From CAYYIS01 sp964470965 (GTDB lineage Bacteria; JAAXHH01; JABIQT01), in the NCBI GenBank assembly GCA_964470965.1, contig CAYYIS010000018.1, positions 23,316-87,315 of the forward strand: a DNA stretch of 64,000 bases, in the 5' to 3' direction. Each line of letters opens with the position of its first letter. The first letter of the stretch is position 1. Shown one piece after another: positions 8,275 through 17,058 of this stretch. A model generated the notes under the pieces. It did no database searches, was not told the origin of the DNA, and was given only the letters and a program-made list of their open reading frames with translations. The position numbers and the translations under genes are program-made.

Positions 8275-9291
8275 TCATACACCACTCCAGTCGAACACGG
8301 CGCTCATGTATTCCTCCCGCTGCCGTGTCAGGCCCTCGTAGATTATCTGGCAGTCAGCCGGCGAGGCTAGATGCGTCAGTAACGGATCTGTGATCAACCT
8401 GCCTTCGGCGATCCAGTCGAGGATCTGACGATAGTTGTCCACCAGGCTGCGGTGCCGGTCGGATTCATGACTCGGCCAGCGCCATTCTAACGCGCCGATC
8501 ATGCGGATGGCTTCCAGGTGTATGTGCAGCAGCATGGGCGTTACATCGATGGCTGCACGGGCGCGGGGACTACCCAGCAGAATAAGTTCGCCGTACCGTC
8601 GCGTCAACAGCGCCACCTCGCAGATAACTTCACTGATGCCGATGGCCTCCACGACGATACGTGCGCCCTTACCTTCCGTCCATGTCATTACGGCATCTTT
8701 CAGATCTTCGCGGCTGGAGTTCACAGTGGCCTCTATGCCACACTCCTGTCCTTTCTGCAAACGCAGGTCTGACAGGTCCGCTACCATCACGTCGGCGCCG
8801 GCCATACGGAAAAGTTGTGCCGCAAAATTGCCTACGAGCCCCATGCCGATTATGAGGACGGTATCTCCCGGCTGTACGCTGGAGGCACGCACCGCACCGA
8901 TACTCACGCCGGCCATGCGGGCGAAGACGAGTTGCTTGCCGTCTGCCCCGGACGGCGCAGGAAGGGCCATGCGGGCTGCGTCTGCTTTGAGGAGTGAAGC
9001 GTGCTGGGAAAAACTCAATACCCGGTCACCGGGTTTGCACATGCTCACCGCATCACCCACTGCGAGCACTTGACCGAGATTTCCGTATCCGGTTCCTCGC
9101 GGATAATGACCACCGTCCCCGAACGGCATTTCCTTTACCAGTCCCGTAAAACCGGCTCCTTCGGTACCGGCGCTCACGACGGAGTATTCCGATCTTATCA
9201 GAGCCTCGTTGGACCGCAACGTCTCATCGAAATCGTTTTCCTGAAGTTCGATACGTCCCGGTTCCACTACGATCAGTTGTTTTGTTTTCAT
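8275..9291 (-). CDS. Medium-chain dehydrogenase/reductase, zinc-ligand-poor type
   Basis: Start chosen at the ATG at 9291 (MKTKQLIVVEPG) because AGGA lies just upstream; an in-frame start at 9342 would add a non-homologous leader. The 338 residues show the MDR fold: GroES-like N-terminus with SVVSAGTEG, GDRVLSF, and a Rossmann domain beginning LIIGMGLVGNFAAQLF. The Cys residues that bind catalytic zinc in classical alcohol dehydrogenases are absent (SAGTE instead of C-G-T-D), as in BchC-like or threonine dehydrogenase-related zinc-free members. It probably oxidises or reduces a polyol or sugar derivative with NAD(P). It overlaps the following small frame's alternative start by four bases. Confidence 0.87.
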   Translation of the reverse strand: MKTKQLIVVEPGRIELQENDFDETLRSNEALIRSEYSVVSAGTEGAGFTGLVKEMPFGDGGHYPRGTGYGNLGQVLAVGDAVSMCKPGDRVLSFSQHASLLKADAARMALPAPSGADGKQLVFARMAGVSIGAVRASSVQPGDTVLIIGMGLVGNFAAQLFRMAGADVMVADLSDLRLQKGQECGIEATVNSSREDLKDAVMTWTEGKGARIVVEAIGISEVICEVALLTRRYGELILLGSPRARAAIDVTPMLLHIHLEAIRMIGALEWRWPSHESDRHRSLVDNYRQILDWIAEGRLITDPLLTHLASPADCQIIYEGLTRQREEYMSAVFDWSGV

Positions 9292-9372
9292 AAGTATCCT
9301 CATAGTATCCTGGAAACTTGTTCGGCGCCCCAGCGCAAACACGAATGGCGGCCGGTGGCATCAGAATCCCGA

Positions 9373-10167
9373 CTAGCGGTAAACAATCTCCCCGATCTCA
9401 TTTCCCCGGTAGCGCACCGTCTGCCCATCGACCCTCTCTGCTCCGGGTTGAGATGCCGCCGCGTCCGCTTCATGTGTGAAGAAAAAACGTTTCTCCAGCA
9501 CGAAGGGCTGTTCCCAGACCAGTGGGGGGACGGGGTGTTTCCGGTGCCTGTCTACGGCCTTCGTTATTCCGACCCGGATTCGTCGCCGGGCTTCGATGGC
9601 CGATACCGAGATGGCGGCGGTTCTGCTCAGGCCCTGCTTTACCGACACTGTGGTAATACCGGGAACAAGATCTTCCGCCTCCCTGCAGGCATCGTCCTCC
9701 CCGCTGAGGAATATCAAGGGTATACCGAACGCACCGTGATAAAGGCCGAACTGAGCGATCTCCCCGATAGGTTTGCCATTGAGTTTGTAGTAGTCGATGG
9801 ATCGGCTGCTCTGAGTATGGTTCTGATTGCTGGTCGGCACGCCGGCCATGGCATGCTGACCGATCATAACACAAGCATCGTATTCCGCGACTACGGGGTC
9901 CCGAACCGATCTCGGTGCACTCGGGCGTCCGTGGATCAGCCTGGCTGCCTCGTGCAGCTCCTCAAAGTTTAGCCCGCCCGGACCGTGACCGTCGACCACG
10001 AGGACGTCCTCCACGCCCGCGTCCAACAATCCGTCTACTGCGGCGTTCACCTCTCCGGTGGCAAGGCGCTTGGCCTGATCGTGGTATTTTCCGTCCGCAT
10101 ACGATTGATCTGGGAAGGACACCACGCCGGCCACGCCTTCAATATCCGTACACATGAATATCTTCAT
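9373..10167 (-). CDS. dppA: M55 family D-aminopeptidase (DppA-like)
   Basis: 264 residues, matching the M55 family. All expected ligands are seen: Asp and Glu in CTDIEGVAGV at the N-terminus, His in VVDGHGPGG, His in MIGQHAMAG, the active-site His in NHTQSS, and Glu in LSGEDDACREAE. M55 enzymes are decameric zinc peptidases that release N-terminal D-amino acids from short peptides. AGGA lies seven bases before the ATG. It sits 22 bases downstream of an M24 aminopeptidase, and an oligopeptide-binding protein is coded at the end of the same gene string. Scavenging of D-amino-acid peptides, for example from peptidoglycan, is a good hypothesis. Confidence 0.92.
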   Translation of the reverse strand: MKIFMCTDIEGVAGVVSFPDQSYADGKYHDQAKRLATGEVNAAVDGLLDAGVEDVLVVDGHGPGGLNFEELHEAARLIHGRPSAPRSVRDPVVAEYDACVMIGQHAMAGVPTSNQNHTQSSRSIDYYKLNGKPIGEIAQFGLYHGAFGIPLIFLSGEDDACREAEDLVPGITTVSVKQGLSRTAAISVSAIEARRRIRVGITKAVDRHRKHPVPPLVWEQPFVLEKRFFFTHEADAAASQPGAERVDGQTVRYRGNEIGEIVYR

Positions 10168-10189
10168 AATTATGTCCTAACTAAATACC

Positions 10190-11437
10190 TTATCCCGGAA
10201 TCACCGGCATGCGCCGCTCCTGAGCAACCAGCGGGATGCTGCCGTCAGTGGTGACCAAGAACGATTCTTCGATGTGCAGCGATCCCACGCCCGGCATAAA
10301 CAAAGGCGCTTCCAGATTGACGACCATATCCTTTTCCAGAGGCAGGTCTGACGACACGTCTATACAATCGTCCCGGATCCGAAGCCCGTTGTCCGGCACG
10401 ATAATGGGATATCCGCGAACTTCCAGGCCCAGTCCGTGGCCGTGCGGAAATGTGTCGGTAAGGCCGTGCTGTGTCATCACCTCCAGCATGGGCGTACGCA
10501 CTTCCGAGGCTTTAGCACCCGGCCGGATGGCTGCGGCGGATGCGTCCATACAGGCGCGCAGGGCATCGAACCGACGCTGCATCTCGGTTGATAACGGACG
10601 AAGTGCCAGGGTCGTACCGGTGTCGGAATAGCATTCCCCGTAAACGCATCCCCAGTCAACATATTCCACGAAGTCTTCCTTGAGAATACGATCCGGTTCG
10701 GTCGCGATACCCATACCGTGGTAGCCGTACGCGAAGTGGTCCATTTCCGCACCCATCTCACTGATGCGTGTGCGGAAATGATCGATACATGGACGAATCG
10801 ATTTGCCGTTGGCAGCCAGCGTAAACGCCTCCATAGCTGCCACCTCGCTGATCTCCGCTGCCCTGGCCAGCATATCGATTTCATCCTGAGTCTTTACGGC
10901 TCGGATCAAACGAATCAGGTTGGAGCAATTCCTGATATCGGCCCGTGGCAATAACTGGCAGACAGCCTCATATCGTTCGACGGGGACACCGTCCGATTCA
11001 AACCCTATCCGGGCGGATGTCAGACCCCTGTCCGTGATCACAGCCGTCAACGCCTCCGCCGGGGTCGCATAGGACGGTGCTGCCGTTAGCAGGTCGTAGA
11101 TGCGCTGCTCACCGGGCGGGAGTTCTGATGCGGGCAGAGAGAAGTCCGCACCGGATGCACCGTAACAGCGCACGTCCTTCACCCAGAGATCGATGGCGTT
11201 CACAGCCATCAGCGCACCGCTGCATATGAATGCCGGGGCTCCGTCCTGCGGATACACGGCGAAGGCCTGACCGATATGCGCAGACGCGCCGGGCGACATC
11301 ATATACTCTTTCATGAGCGGATCGATCCAGCAGGCATAATCCGTAAAGTAGGTGATCGATACGGGGGCCGTAACTATCAGTACGTCCAAATCACAGGCGC
11401 GCATGTAGGCCTCGGCCCGGGCTCGATTGAAGAGCAT
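10190..11437 (-). CDS. M24 family aminopeptidase (Xaa-Pro type)
   Basis: 415 residues with the creatinase N-terminal domain and a pita-bread catalytic domain. The five metal ligands are present: Asp in YVDWGCVYG, Asp in YSDTGTTLAL, His in FPHGHGLGLEVR, Glu in VVNLEAP and Glu in LHIEESFLV. The family removes N-terminal residues before proline using two metal ions; some relatives act on creatine or other amides. AGGAG is seven bases before the ATG. This is the first gene of the minus-strand string, with a promoter-like pair of boxes just upstream. Pairing with the M55 gene indicates peptide catabolism. Confidence 0.9.
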   Translation of the reverse strand: MLFNRARAEAYMRACDLDVLIVTAPVSITYFTDYACWIDPLMKEYMMSPGASAHIGQAFAVYPQDGAPAFICSGALMAVNAIDLWVKDVRCYGASGADFSLPASELPPGEQRIYDLLTAAPSYATPAEALTAVITDRGLTSARIGFESDGVPVERYEAVCQLLPRADIRNCSNLIRLIRAVKTQDEIDMLARAAEISEVAAMEAFTLAANGKSIRPCIDHFRTRISEMGAEMDHFAYGYHGMGIATEPDRILKEDFVEYVDWGCVYGECYSDTGTTLALRPLSTEMQRRFDALRACMDASAAAIRPGAKASEVRTPMLEVMTQHGLTDTFPHGHGLGLEVRGYPIIVPDNGLRIRDDCIDVSSDLPLEKDMVVNLEAPLFMPGVGSLHIEESFLVTTDGSIPLVAQERRMPVIPG

Positions 11438-11474
11438 GGCTTTCTCCTATAGGGAATATCACATATTTTTTTTG

Positions 11475-11503
11475 AGTATGCATTGAAGAATACAGTGCGT
11501 CAA
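11475..11503 (-). promoter_or_regulatory. Sigma70-type promoter for the 1-11.4 kb gene string
   Basis: On the minus strand TTGACG (11503-11498) and CATACT (11480-11475) are separated by 17 bases, 38 bases before the M24 start codon. It is the only good match between the divergent genes on this strand. Assignment is by consensus only. Confidence 0.55.
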
Positions 11504-11514
11504 CCCAAATTTCC

Positions 11515-11544
11515 TTGCTGAGTTCAGCCAGCGGCATCTATATT
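11515..11544 (+). promoter_or_regulatory. Candidate promoter for the murT/gatD-like pair
   Basis: TTGCTG (11515-11520) and TATATT (11539-11544) with an 18-base spacer, about 70 bases before the MurT-like start. With the minus-strand promoter nearby it makes this 178-base gap a divergent control region. Confidence 0.4.
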
Positions 11545-11615
11545 ACATTGCGTGATCCGACAGGTTTGAAATCAGTGCATTACCTGCCTTCCAAACCACC
11601 GGGAATCTTCTATCT

Positions 11616-12992
11616 ATGGCATCGGACTTCATTCAAAAAGCAGCCCTGACTCTCGACAAATCACTCTCCCGTGCGGCAGAGATGTTCGAGCTTACACGGG
11701 GCAGAGTTCCCATCGGCTCCTTCATCGCGGCGGTCTACCCGCAGATGGCTGTGGACCTGCTTAAGCAGATCCGGGAAGGAATAGTGTTCATTACCGGTAT
11801 AAACGGAAAAACCACCACCAGCCATCTTCTTTCGACAATTCTGCGCCGATCGGGCAAGGCTACGCTACACACAGCGGACACTTCAGGATCCTTTGAAGAT
11901 CTCGTCGCAACACTCATACAGGCTACCTCCACCCACGGCAGGATCCGTGGGGATTACGGCGTATTCGGAGTCGATGATGAACTGCTGCACGATGTGCTAA
12001 CCTTCACGTCACCCAAAGTCCTGGTGTTAAATAATCTGTACGAGGACGGTATTGAAACCGAAGGAGGGGCTGATGCGATATTACGCGAATGGCGAACACT
12101 GTTCAACGAACTCTCTCCAGATCAGATCCTATTGATCAACTCCGATGACCCGATACTCTGCGGTGGATTCATCCGGGGTGTACCACCTAGGGTGGTTTAT
12201 TTCGGAGTCGAAGATGAACGGTTGCGCATCCCCTCCCGTGCGGCCGAATTGACGCGGTGTCTAAGATGCGGAGGGCCGATCGAATACCGTCTGGTGGCCA
12301 TGTCACATCTGGGAGATTACCGATGCGACGTTTGCGGTTGGGAGCGACCGATGCCCACCGTGTATGCCATCAATGTGACGATCCATCCGGATTCGTCACA
12401 GTTCCGGATTATCACGCCATCCGGCCCGCTGGATGTGACCTTGCGCCTACCGGGAGTCCATAACGTCTACAACGCCGTAGCCGCCGCCGCCGCCGCGATC
12501 TCCCTGGGCGTCAATCCTGCGTCCATACGGTCCGGTCTGGAGCAATCGGATCCGGAGCGGGGCCGTGGTGAACAGGTGGTCGTGAATGAACGCCACGCCC
12601 GGTTCATGCTCATCAAGAATCCTACCTCTCTCAATGAGGCCATACGCACCGCGTTGATGATGCCGCCGCCTCACCGTTTGCTGTTTCTCATAGACGATGA
12701 GATAGACTCCGGTGGCGATGTTTCCTGGATCTGGGACGCCGACCTTGAACTTCTGTCTCAGAGAGCGGACTCAGTCGTGGTGTCCGGTTCAGGGGCGGAT
12801 CATCTGGTCCTGCGGTTCAAACACGCGGGTGTCGAAGTAACCGAAATCGATGCCGACCCGGACGATGCGTTCCACCGTGCTATGGCCGATATGCCGAGAA
12901 AACATCACCTGAATGTCCTCGCCACCGATGCTGCGCTGTTCGAACTGCGCCGGGAACTGGGGGAGGTAGGTGTAATCCGTCAATTCCCATAG
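11616..12992 (+). CDS. murT: MurT-like Mur ligase (lipid II amidating ligase subunit, DUF1727)
   Basis: 458 residues with Mur ligase layout: P-loop GINGKTTTSHL at residues 61-71, a central ATPase domain, and a C-terminal DUF1727-type domain. An inserted four-Cys zinc ribbon (Cys215/218 and Cys237/240 in CLRCGG and CDVCGW) is the hallmark of MurT rather than MurE or MurC. In Gram-positive bacteria MurT with GatD turns the D-glutamate of lipid II into D-isoglutamine, using ATP and ammonia from glutamine. The gene is 34 bases from a GatD-like gene, the normal pairing. Finding this pair in an apparent diderm is unusual. The substrate here is unproven. Confidence 0.85.
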   Translation: MASDFIQKAALTLDKSLSRAAEMFELTRGRVPIGSFIAAVYPQMAVDLLKQIREGIVFITGINGKTTTSHLLSTILRRSGKATLHTADTSGSFEDLVATLIQATSTHGRIRGDYGVFGVDDELLHDVLTFTSPKVLVLNNLYEDGIETEGGADAILREWRTLFNELSPDQILLINSDDPILCGGFIRGVPPRVVYFGVEDERLRIPSRAAELTRCLRCGGPIEYRLVAMSHLGDYRCDVCGWERPMPTVYAINVTIHPDSSQFRIITPSGPLDVTLRLPGVHNVYNAVAAAAAAISLGVNPASIRSGLEQSDPERGRGEQVVVNERHARFMLIKNPTSLNEAIRTALMMPPPHRLLFLIDDEIDSGGDVSWIWDADLELLSQRADSVVVSGSGADHLVLRFKHAGVEVTEIDADPDDAFHRAMADMPRKHHLNVLATDAALFELRRELGEVGVIRQFP

Positions 12993-13026
12993 GGATCGAT
13001 GGTGCGAACCTCTGTCAAACTCGATC

Positions 13027-13809
13027 ATGAACAACAACCTGAACCTCCGTACAGCCGTTCTTTATCCTGACCGTATGCGTATCAATGGCGATTACGGCAA
13101 CCTGCTCGTTTTCTCCAACCGGTGTCGGTGGCGAGGTATATCTGTGGAAACGCACACGCTGCTGCCCGGAGACACGATTCCCACGGATTTCTTCGATATA
13201 CTTCTGTTCGGCGGGGGCCAGGACCGGCGCCAGCAGACGTTTGTAGCGGACGATATGATCAAGAGTAAAGCCGGCGGAATTCGTCAGGCTGTAGAAGGTG
13301 GTATGGTGGTGCTCGCAACAGGCGGGGGATATCAGATGAGTGGTCGTTTTTTCGCAACCGGAGAAAACGCCAGAATTCCGGGCCTTGGCCTGCTGGACAT
13401 GTGGACTGTCGACAGTGAGGACCAGATCTCCGGCGACATCATCATAGACACTGATTTTCTGAAACCGCGAACAATGGTCGGTTTCGAAAGCCATTCCGGA
13501 AAAACCTATCTCGGAGGGGCGGACATGCCGCTCGGCAGGCGGGTCATAGGCCAGGGCAACAATGGTGAAGACGCGTTTGAAGGCTGTCGCTCCCGCACCG
13601 TTTTCGGCACCTACCTCCACGGCCCCATCCTGCCTCGCAACCCTCATTTTACCGACCACCTTATTCACCTTGCCCTGGACCGCCGCTACGGTGACATCCC
13701 CCTTGCCCCGTTGGACGACTCTCTTGAATGGGAAGCACATCAGAGCGTCCTGGTACAGTCAGGGAGAGGGGATGATGCCATTGACGGATTGACGAGACGA
13801 TTCCTGTAA
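13027..13809 (+). CDS. gatD: GatD-like class I glutamine amidotransferase with nucleophile Cys replaced by Gly
   Basis: 260 residues, matching GatD (CobB/CobQ-type glutaminase). The N-terminus reads TAVLYPDRMRINGDYGN, like the usual L-Y-P-D-x-M-N-x-Y-G-D-x-G-N. The nucleophile elbow, normally C-G-G-Y-Q, reads ATGGGYQMSG, so residue 99 is Gly (codon GGC) where Cys (TGC) is expected. The catalytic His198 in GTYLHGPILPRNP is kept. Without the Cys the glutaminase reaction should fail, so the complex might use free ammonia, act as a non-amidating scaffold, or reflect a single-base sequencing error. It follows murT closely on the same strand. No other break in the frame is seen. Confidence 0.85.
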   Translation: MNNNLNLRTAVLYPDRMRINGDYGNLLVFSNRCRWRGISVETHTLLPGDTIPTDFFDILLFGGGQDRRQQTFVADDMIKSKAGGIRQAVEGGMVVLATGGGYQMSGRFFATGENARIPGLGLLDMWTVDSEDQISGDIIIDTDFLKPRTMVGFESHSGKTYLGGADMPLGRRVIGQGNNGEDAFEGCRSRTVFGTYLHGPILPRNPHFTDHLIHLALDRRYGDIPLAPLDDSLEWEAHQSVLVQSGRGDDAIDGLTRRFL

Positions 13810-13894
13810 TTCCAACTACTTGATTTCTCCGGTCGGCTATCAGCCAAACGATGAAAAAAACTGATTAGGAATGTCCTTTCTGTCCTTCAGTCAG

Positions 13895-15070
13895 TCAATC
13901 CTCCCTCGCCCACAAAGCCAACACCAGCACCCCCCCTGCTGTACCCAAAGCGCCTACCAGGCAGGTAGCGGCGAAACTCACGTTTATCATTAGCCAGGCG
14001 GCGACGGGTGCTATCATCAAGCGAGAGAGAGAGATGGCCAGAATGCCCATGGTCAGCGTCATACCACGGGCATCGGGCATCTGTTCGGACAGGAGAGGGA
14101 TGGAGGAGACAATTGTGAATTCGAACATCAAGGAGTAGATTGCCAGACCCGTAATGGCAAGCCATAGAGATGTGTCTAGGTACGGGAGGATTAGCAGGAC
14201 CAGGCTGGCCATGGAGAATCCGATCAGGAGGCCCCGAAGTTTCCCCATCCGATCGATAAACGCGCTTGAAATCCCGGAGCCGCCCCATTCCGTCAAGCCC
14301 AGTATAGCGGCGACTATGCCGATTTCCTGCGGTCCCAGGCCAAACCGCTGCTCCAGCCAGGCGGCATAGGTTATGAAAAACGATTCGGTACCGATAAACA
14401 GGAAAAATCCACAGAGCACCACGGCGAGAGCGCTGCGGTTTTTCCGCAGGCGGGAGAGGTAGGCCCGTAGATTTTCCCCACCGGACTCGGTCCGGAGCCG
14501 ATGGTCGGGAAACCACAGCCAAGTGGCCCCCATGCCTACCGCGGTCATGCCGGCCAGATACAGGAACGGCGTCTGCCAGCCCATCCATTTTATCAGGAGT
14601 CCTACCAGTGGTATGATGAATAGGTTGGTGGCCGCCCAGCTGAATTCAATGACGCCCATTATCCGGCCCCGTTTGGCATAGGGCACGAGATCGCTGACCA
14701 ATACCTGTATCGCGGGCACCACGATCACAAACGGTAAACCCAGAAGGATCACCGGGCCGACCGACGACACCCATCCCTGAGCACCGCTGAACCACCAGGC
14801 GCCTACCGCTTGCAAGGCCATGCCGAACAGGACTGCCCGCTTCACACCAAAACGGTTGATAGCGAGTCCCCCCCACGGTGCCAGCAGTCCAACCGCTGTA
14901 CGGATCGTCATCAACGAACCTGCGGCTACAAGGGAGATACCCAGTCCACGGCTAATCAATGGAAGAAACGGATACAGCATCCGTGCGCCGGTATCCACCA
15001 ACAGACGGACGAAGATGGTAAGGGTGAGGAGGCGCTTGAGAGAAATCGGCCGGGAGTTATTCGAAGGCAT
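13895..15070 (-). CDS. MFS transporter
   Basis: 391 residues with about twelve hydrophobic segments and typical MFS loops, including the inter-helix loop NRFGVKRAVLFG between segments 2 and 3 and DRMGKLRGLLIGF in the second half. Major facilitator proteins move small solutes using ion gradients in the inner membrane. The gene begins 15 bases after the PhyH dioxygenase on the same strand, so the two are probably co-transcribed, but nothing in the sequence identifies the solute. It faces the gatD end across an 85-base gap. Confidence 0.88.
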   Translation of the reverse strand: MPSNNSRPISLKRLLTLTIFVRLLVDTGARMLYPFLPLISRGLGISLVAAGSLMTIRTAVGLLAPWGGLAINRFGVKRAVLFGMALQAVGAWWFSGAQGWVSSVGPVILLGLPFVIVVPAIQVLVSDLVPYAKRGRIMGVIEFSWAATNLFIIPLVGLLIKWMGWQTPFLYLAGMTAVGMGATWLWFPDHRLRTESGGENLRAYLSRLRKNRSALAVVLCGFFLFIGTESFFITYAAWLEQRFGLGPQEIGIVAAILGLTEWGGSGISSAFIDRMGKLRGLLIGFSMASLVLLILPYLDTSLWLAITGLAIYSLMFEFTIVSSIPLLSEQMPDARGMTLTMGILAISLSRLMIAPVAAWLMINVSFAATCLVGALGTAGGVLVLALWARED

Positions 15071-15085
15071 GGTTGTGTAGAGCCA

Positions 15086-15862
15086 TCACGCCCACGGCGA
15101 TTGATGGCATCCGCGGAACGGATAATGATCGCCCGAACGGTATTTAGGCAGAGGCGGATAATTATTGATCCCGTCGACCCTTTCGCCGCGGCACAGGTAG
15201 GCCGGGAAGTTCTCCCGCTTGATACGCGTGGTGGTCGGAATATAACGAAGAGTCAGGCCACCGCGTCGTTTGTCCGAGGGATTGGCCTCGGAGCCGTGGA
15301 TCAGGAATGGGCTGTGAAGGGAGACTCCGCCGGCCGGAACGATTACATCTACCGCCTCGGTTTCGTCCACCTTCCGATCGAGTGCTGAGCTGAGTACGTT
15401 GGGTTCCTCATTGCTCTGTCGGTGTTGATAAATTTTCTGCCCGATGTGGGTGCCCGGGATGACGCGCATGCACCCGTTTTCCGGTGTCGAATCGTCCGCG
15501 GCCAGCCAGATGGTGATGACTTCCATCGGTTCCAGCGGCCAGTAGTTGCCGTCCTGATGCCAGAGTACCGGCTGTCCGGTCCGGGGCGGTTTACTGATGT
15601 AGTGGGCCGCGAACAACGCGATATTCGGACCGAGGAACGGCTCTATGACGTCAATCAACCGGGCATCGGTACATAGACGAATCCAGAACGGGTCGTCTAC
15701 GATGAGGTTATGGTGGTACTGCTCCGGACGAAGTTCCGGATGCTTCCTTCCCAGCCATTCGATATGCCCCTGCGTCTCTTTCACCAGGTTCTGATCGATC
15801 ACGTTCGGGATGACGACCCAACCGTCTTCATTATACTTGCGAACGATTTCTTGGCCAGTCAT
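15086..15862 (-). CDS. Phytanoyl-CoA dioxygenase (PhyH) family protein
   Basis: The ATG at 15862 is chosen because AGAAGGAGA lies eight bases upstream; the frame extends further but without homology. The 258-residue product has the iron facial triad of 2-oxoglutarate oxygenases: His102 and Asp104 in LWHQDGNYW and His189 in SPFLIHGSEAN, followed by the oxoglutarate-binding Arg in LTLRYIPTT. Such enzymes hydroxylate small molecules or lipids using Fe(II), oxygen and 2-oxoglutarate. It heads a two-gene unit with the MFS transporter. Numerous PhyH genes are typical of several uncultured marine phyla. Substrate unknown. Confidence 0.9.
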   Translation of the reverse strand: MTGQEIVRKYNEDGWVVIPNVIDQNLVKETQGHIEWLGRKHPELRPEQYHHNLIVDDPFWIRLCTDARLIDVIEPFLGPNIALFAAHYISKPPRTGQPVLWHQDGNYWPLEPMEVITIWLAADDSTPENGCMRVIPGTHIGQKIYQHRQSNEEPNVLSSALDRKVDETEAVDVIVPAGGVSLHSPFLIHGSEANPSDKRRGGLTLRYIPTTTRIKRENFPAYLCRGERVDGINNYPPLPKYRSGDHYPFRGCHQSPWA

Positions 15863-16090
15863 GGATTGTCTCCTTCTGTTTGAATAGGGGCACACATTAT
15901 TCACCAAGTATTGTGAATCCCGCACACGGAACCTCAAGGCCTGCACTACTCGCCCTTTCGCCGGTCTCCGGGTGATCCAGGCACTGCGACCGGAATACTA
16001 TGATACTACAAAAATATGTTGATTAGTCAGGTTGAAAACAAGCTGAATCATTTGTACCATTGCGATTAATCGTTGATCAGAGTAATCAGA

Positions 16091-16108
16091 CTCCCTTTAA
16101 AGAGGGAG
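16091..16108. other. Small hairpin in the 398-base gap 15863-16260
   Basis: CTCCCT and AGGGAG form a six-base-pair stem with a six-base loop, with no T-run. The rest of the gap holds the leader of the PhyH gene (reading left) and no supported gene. It may be a weak terminator or chance. Confidence 0.3.
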
Positions 16109-16260
16109 GCAACCACCGAATACCCGAGGATTTTTTCAGGCTGATTCTCAGATAATGGTTTGAAAATGCCTGTCCGTCCGGGCTCGGGGCCAGTCCGAGT
16201 GCTGTTTCACCATTTTTTCCGGGAGTGTCGGGACGACGACGTCTTTCTTTTCAGTACCAA

Positions 16261-17058
16261 TTAAAACGTGACTGCCAGGGTGTTCTCCAGCGTCGTATCA
16301 ACGCTTTTTACACCAGAGGGGGTCCGGCTGTCGTAGCGCATGCTGAAGGAAAATACAAGAACAAGGGGGCCGCCCAGATCGATTTCCAGGTTGGCGTCGC
16401 TCAGCACGCGTACATCTCCCATGGCGTTCAACTGTGGCTGTACGTATACAGTCCAGGCGGAGGAGAGGCGGTTATTGACTGTGAAGCGGGCGGCCAGATA
16501 GTTGCTCCAGCGGTTGGCGGTGGTGCGGACCGGGTGCATCGGGTTAATCGGTAACCCGCCCAGCCGTTCGTATTCCAGCATGTAAGCGGTGCCCTGCCAG
16601 AGGTGGACGATTCGCGATTCAAACAGGCGGAACCTCACGCCGACCCCACCCAGCATCCGGAAATCCAGGAGGTAGGTCTTGTCGTAGTTGTATTGTCCGA
16701 ACACTTCGAGCAACAGACGGTTTCGAATCCGATAACCCTGCCTCAGGTGGATCAGCCCCTCGTTGGCAAAACGCTGCCCCTGCTCCCATCCGAATTCCGT
16801 GCTCGCAAGTAGGAACGTGGTGACCGACGGCCGGGTGTAGTCCAAACGTCCTTCCACACCGAATTCCTTAATGTCCGTGTTTCCGGAGTGGGCCTCGAGT
16901 TCCATGGCGAGCGCACCGGAGGCTCCGACTTCGTCACCGTTCTGCCGCAGTTCTTCGATGTTTACCTGAGCAGTGGCCGGTACATGAAGCCATAGCAACG
17001 CTATGAGTGTTAAAACGCCCTGCGACCGCCTATCTCTCCGGTGTCGTTTCGTGTTCAA
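16261..17058 (-). CDS. DUF481-like outer membrane beta-barrel protein
   Basis: 265 residues: a basic start and hydrophobic stretch (LTLIALLWLHVPATA) forming a signal peptide, then alternating amphipathic strands rich in aromatic residues, and a C-terminal Phe after ENTLAVTF, the usual signature for barrel insertion. Segments such as LEAHSGNTDIKEFGVEG and LLLEVFGQYNYDKTYLLD match the DUF481 (YdiY-like) pattern of salt-induced outer membrane proteins. Its start overlaps the upstream PhyH stop by 29 bases, indicating coupled translation. Function of this family is poorly known. Confidence 0.75.
   Translation of the reverse strand: MNTKRHRRDRRSQGVLTLIALLWLHVPATAQVNIEELRQNGDEVGASGALAMELEAHSGNTDIKEFGVEGRLDYTRPSVTTFLLASTEFGWEQGQRFANEGLIHLRQGYRIRNRLLLEVFGQYNYDKTYLLDFRMLGGVGVRFRLFESRIVHLWQGTAYMLEYERLGGLPINPMHPVRTTANRWSNYLAARFTVNNRLSSAWTVYVQPQLNAMGDVRVLSDANLEIDLGGPLVLVFSFSMRYDSRTPSGVKSVDTTLENTLAVTF

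Noticed and set aside
12476..12500. Run of GCC triplets, possible microsatellite
   Set aside because: It encodes the Ala-rich helix normal for Mur ligases at this place and is short.
13015..13740. 241-codon minus-strand open frame
   Set aside because: It is the shadow of the well-supported gatD-like gene on the other strand.
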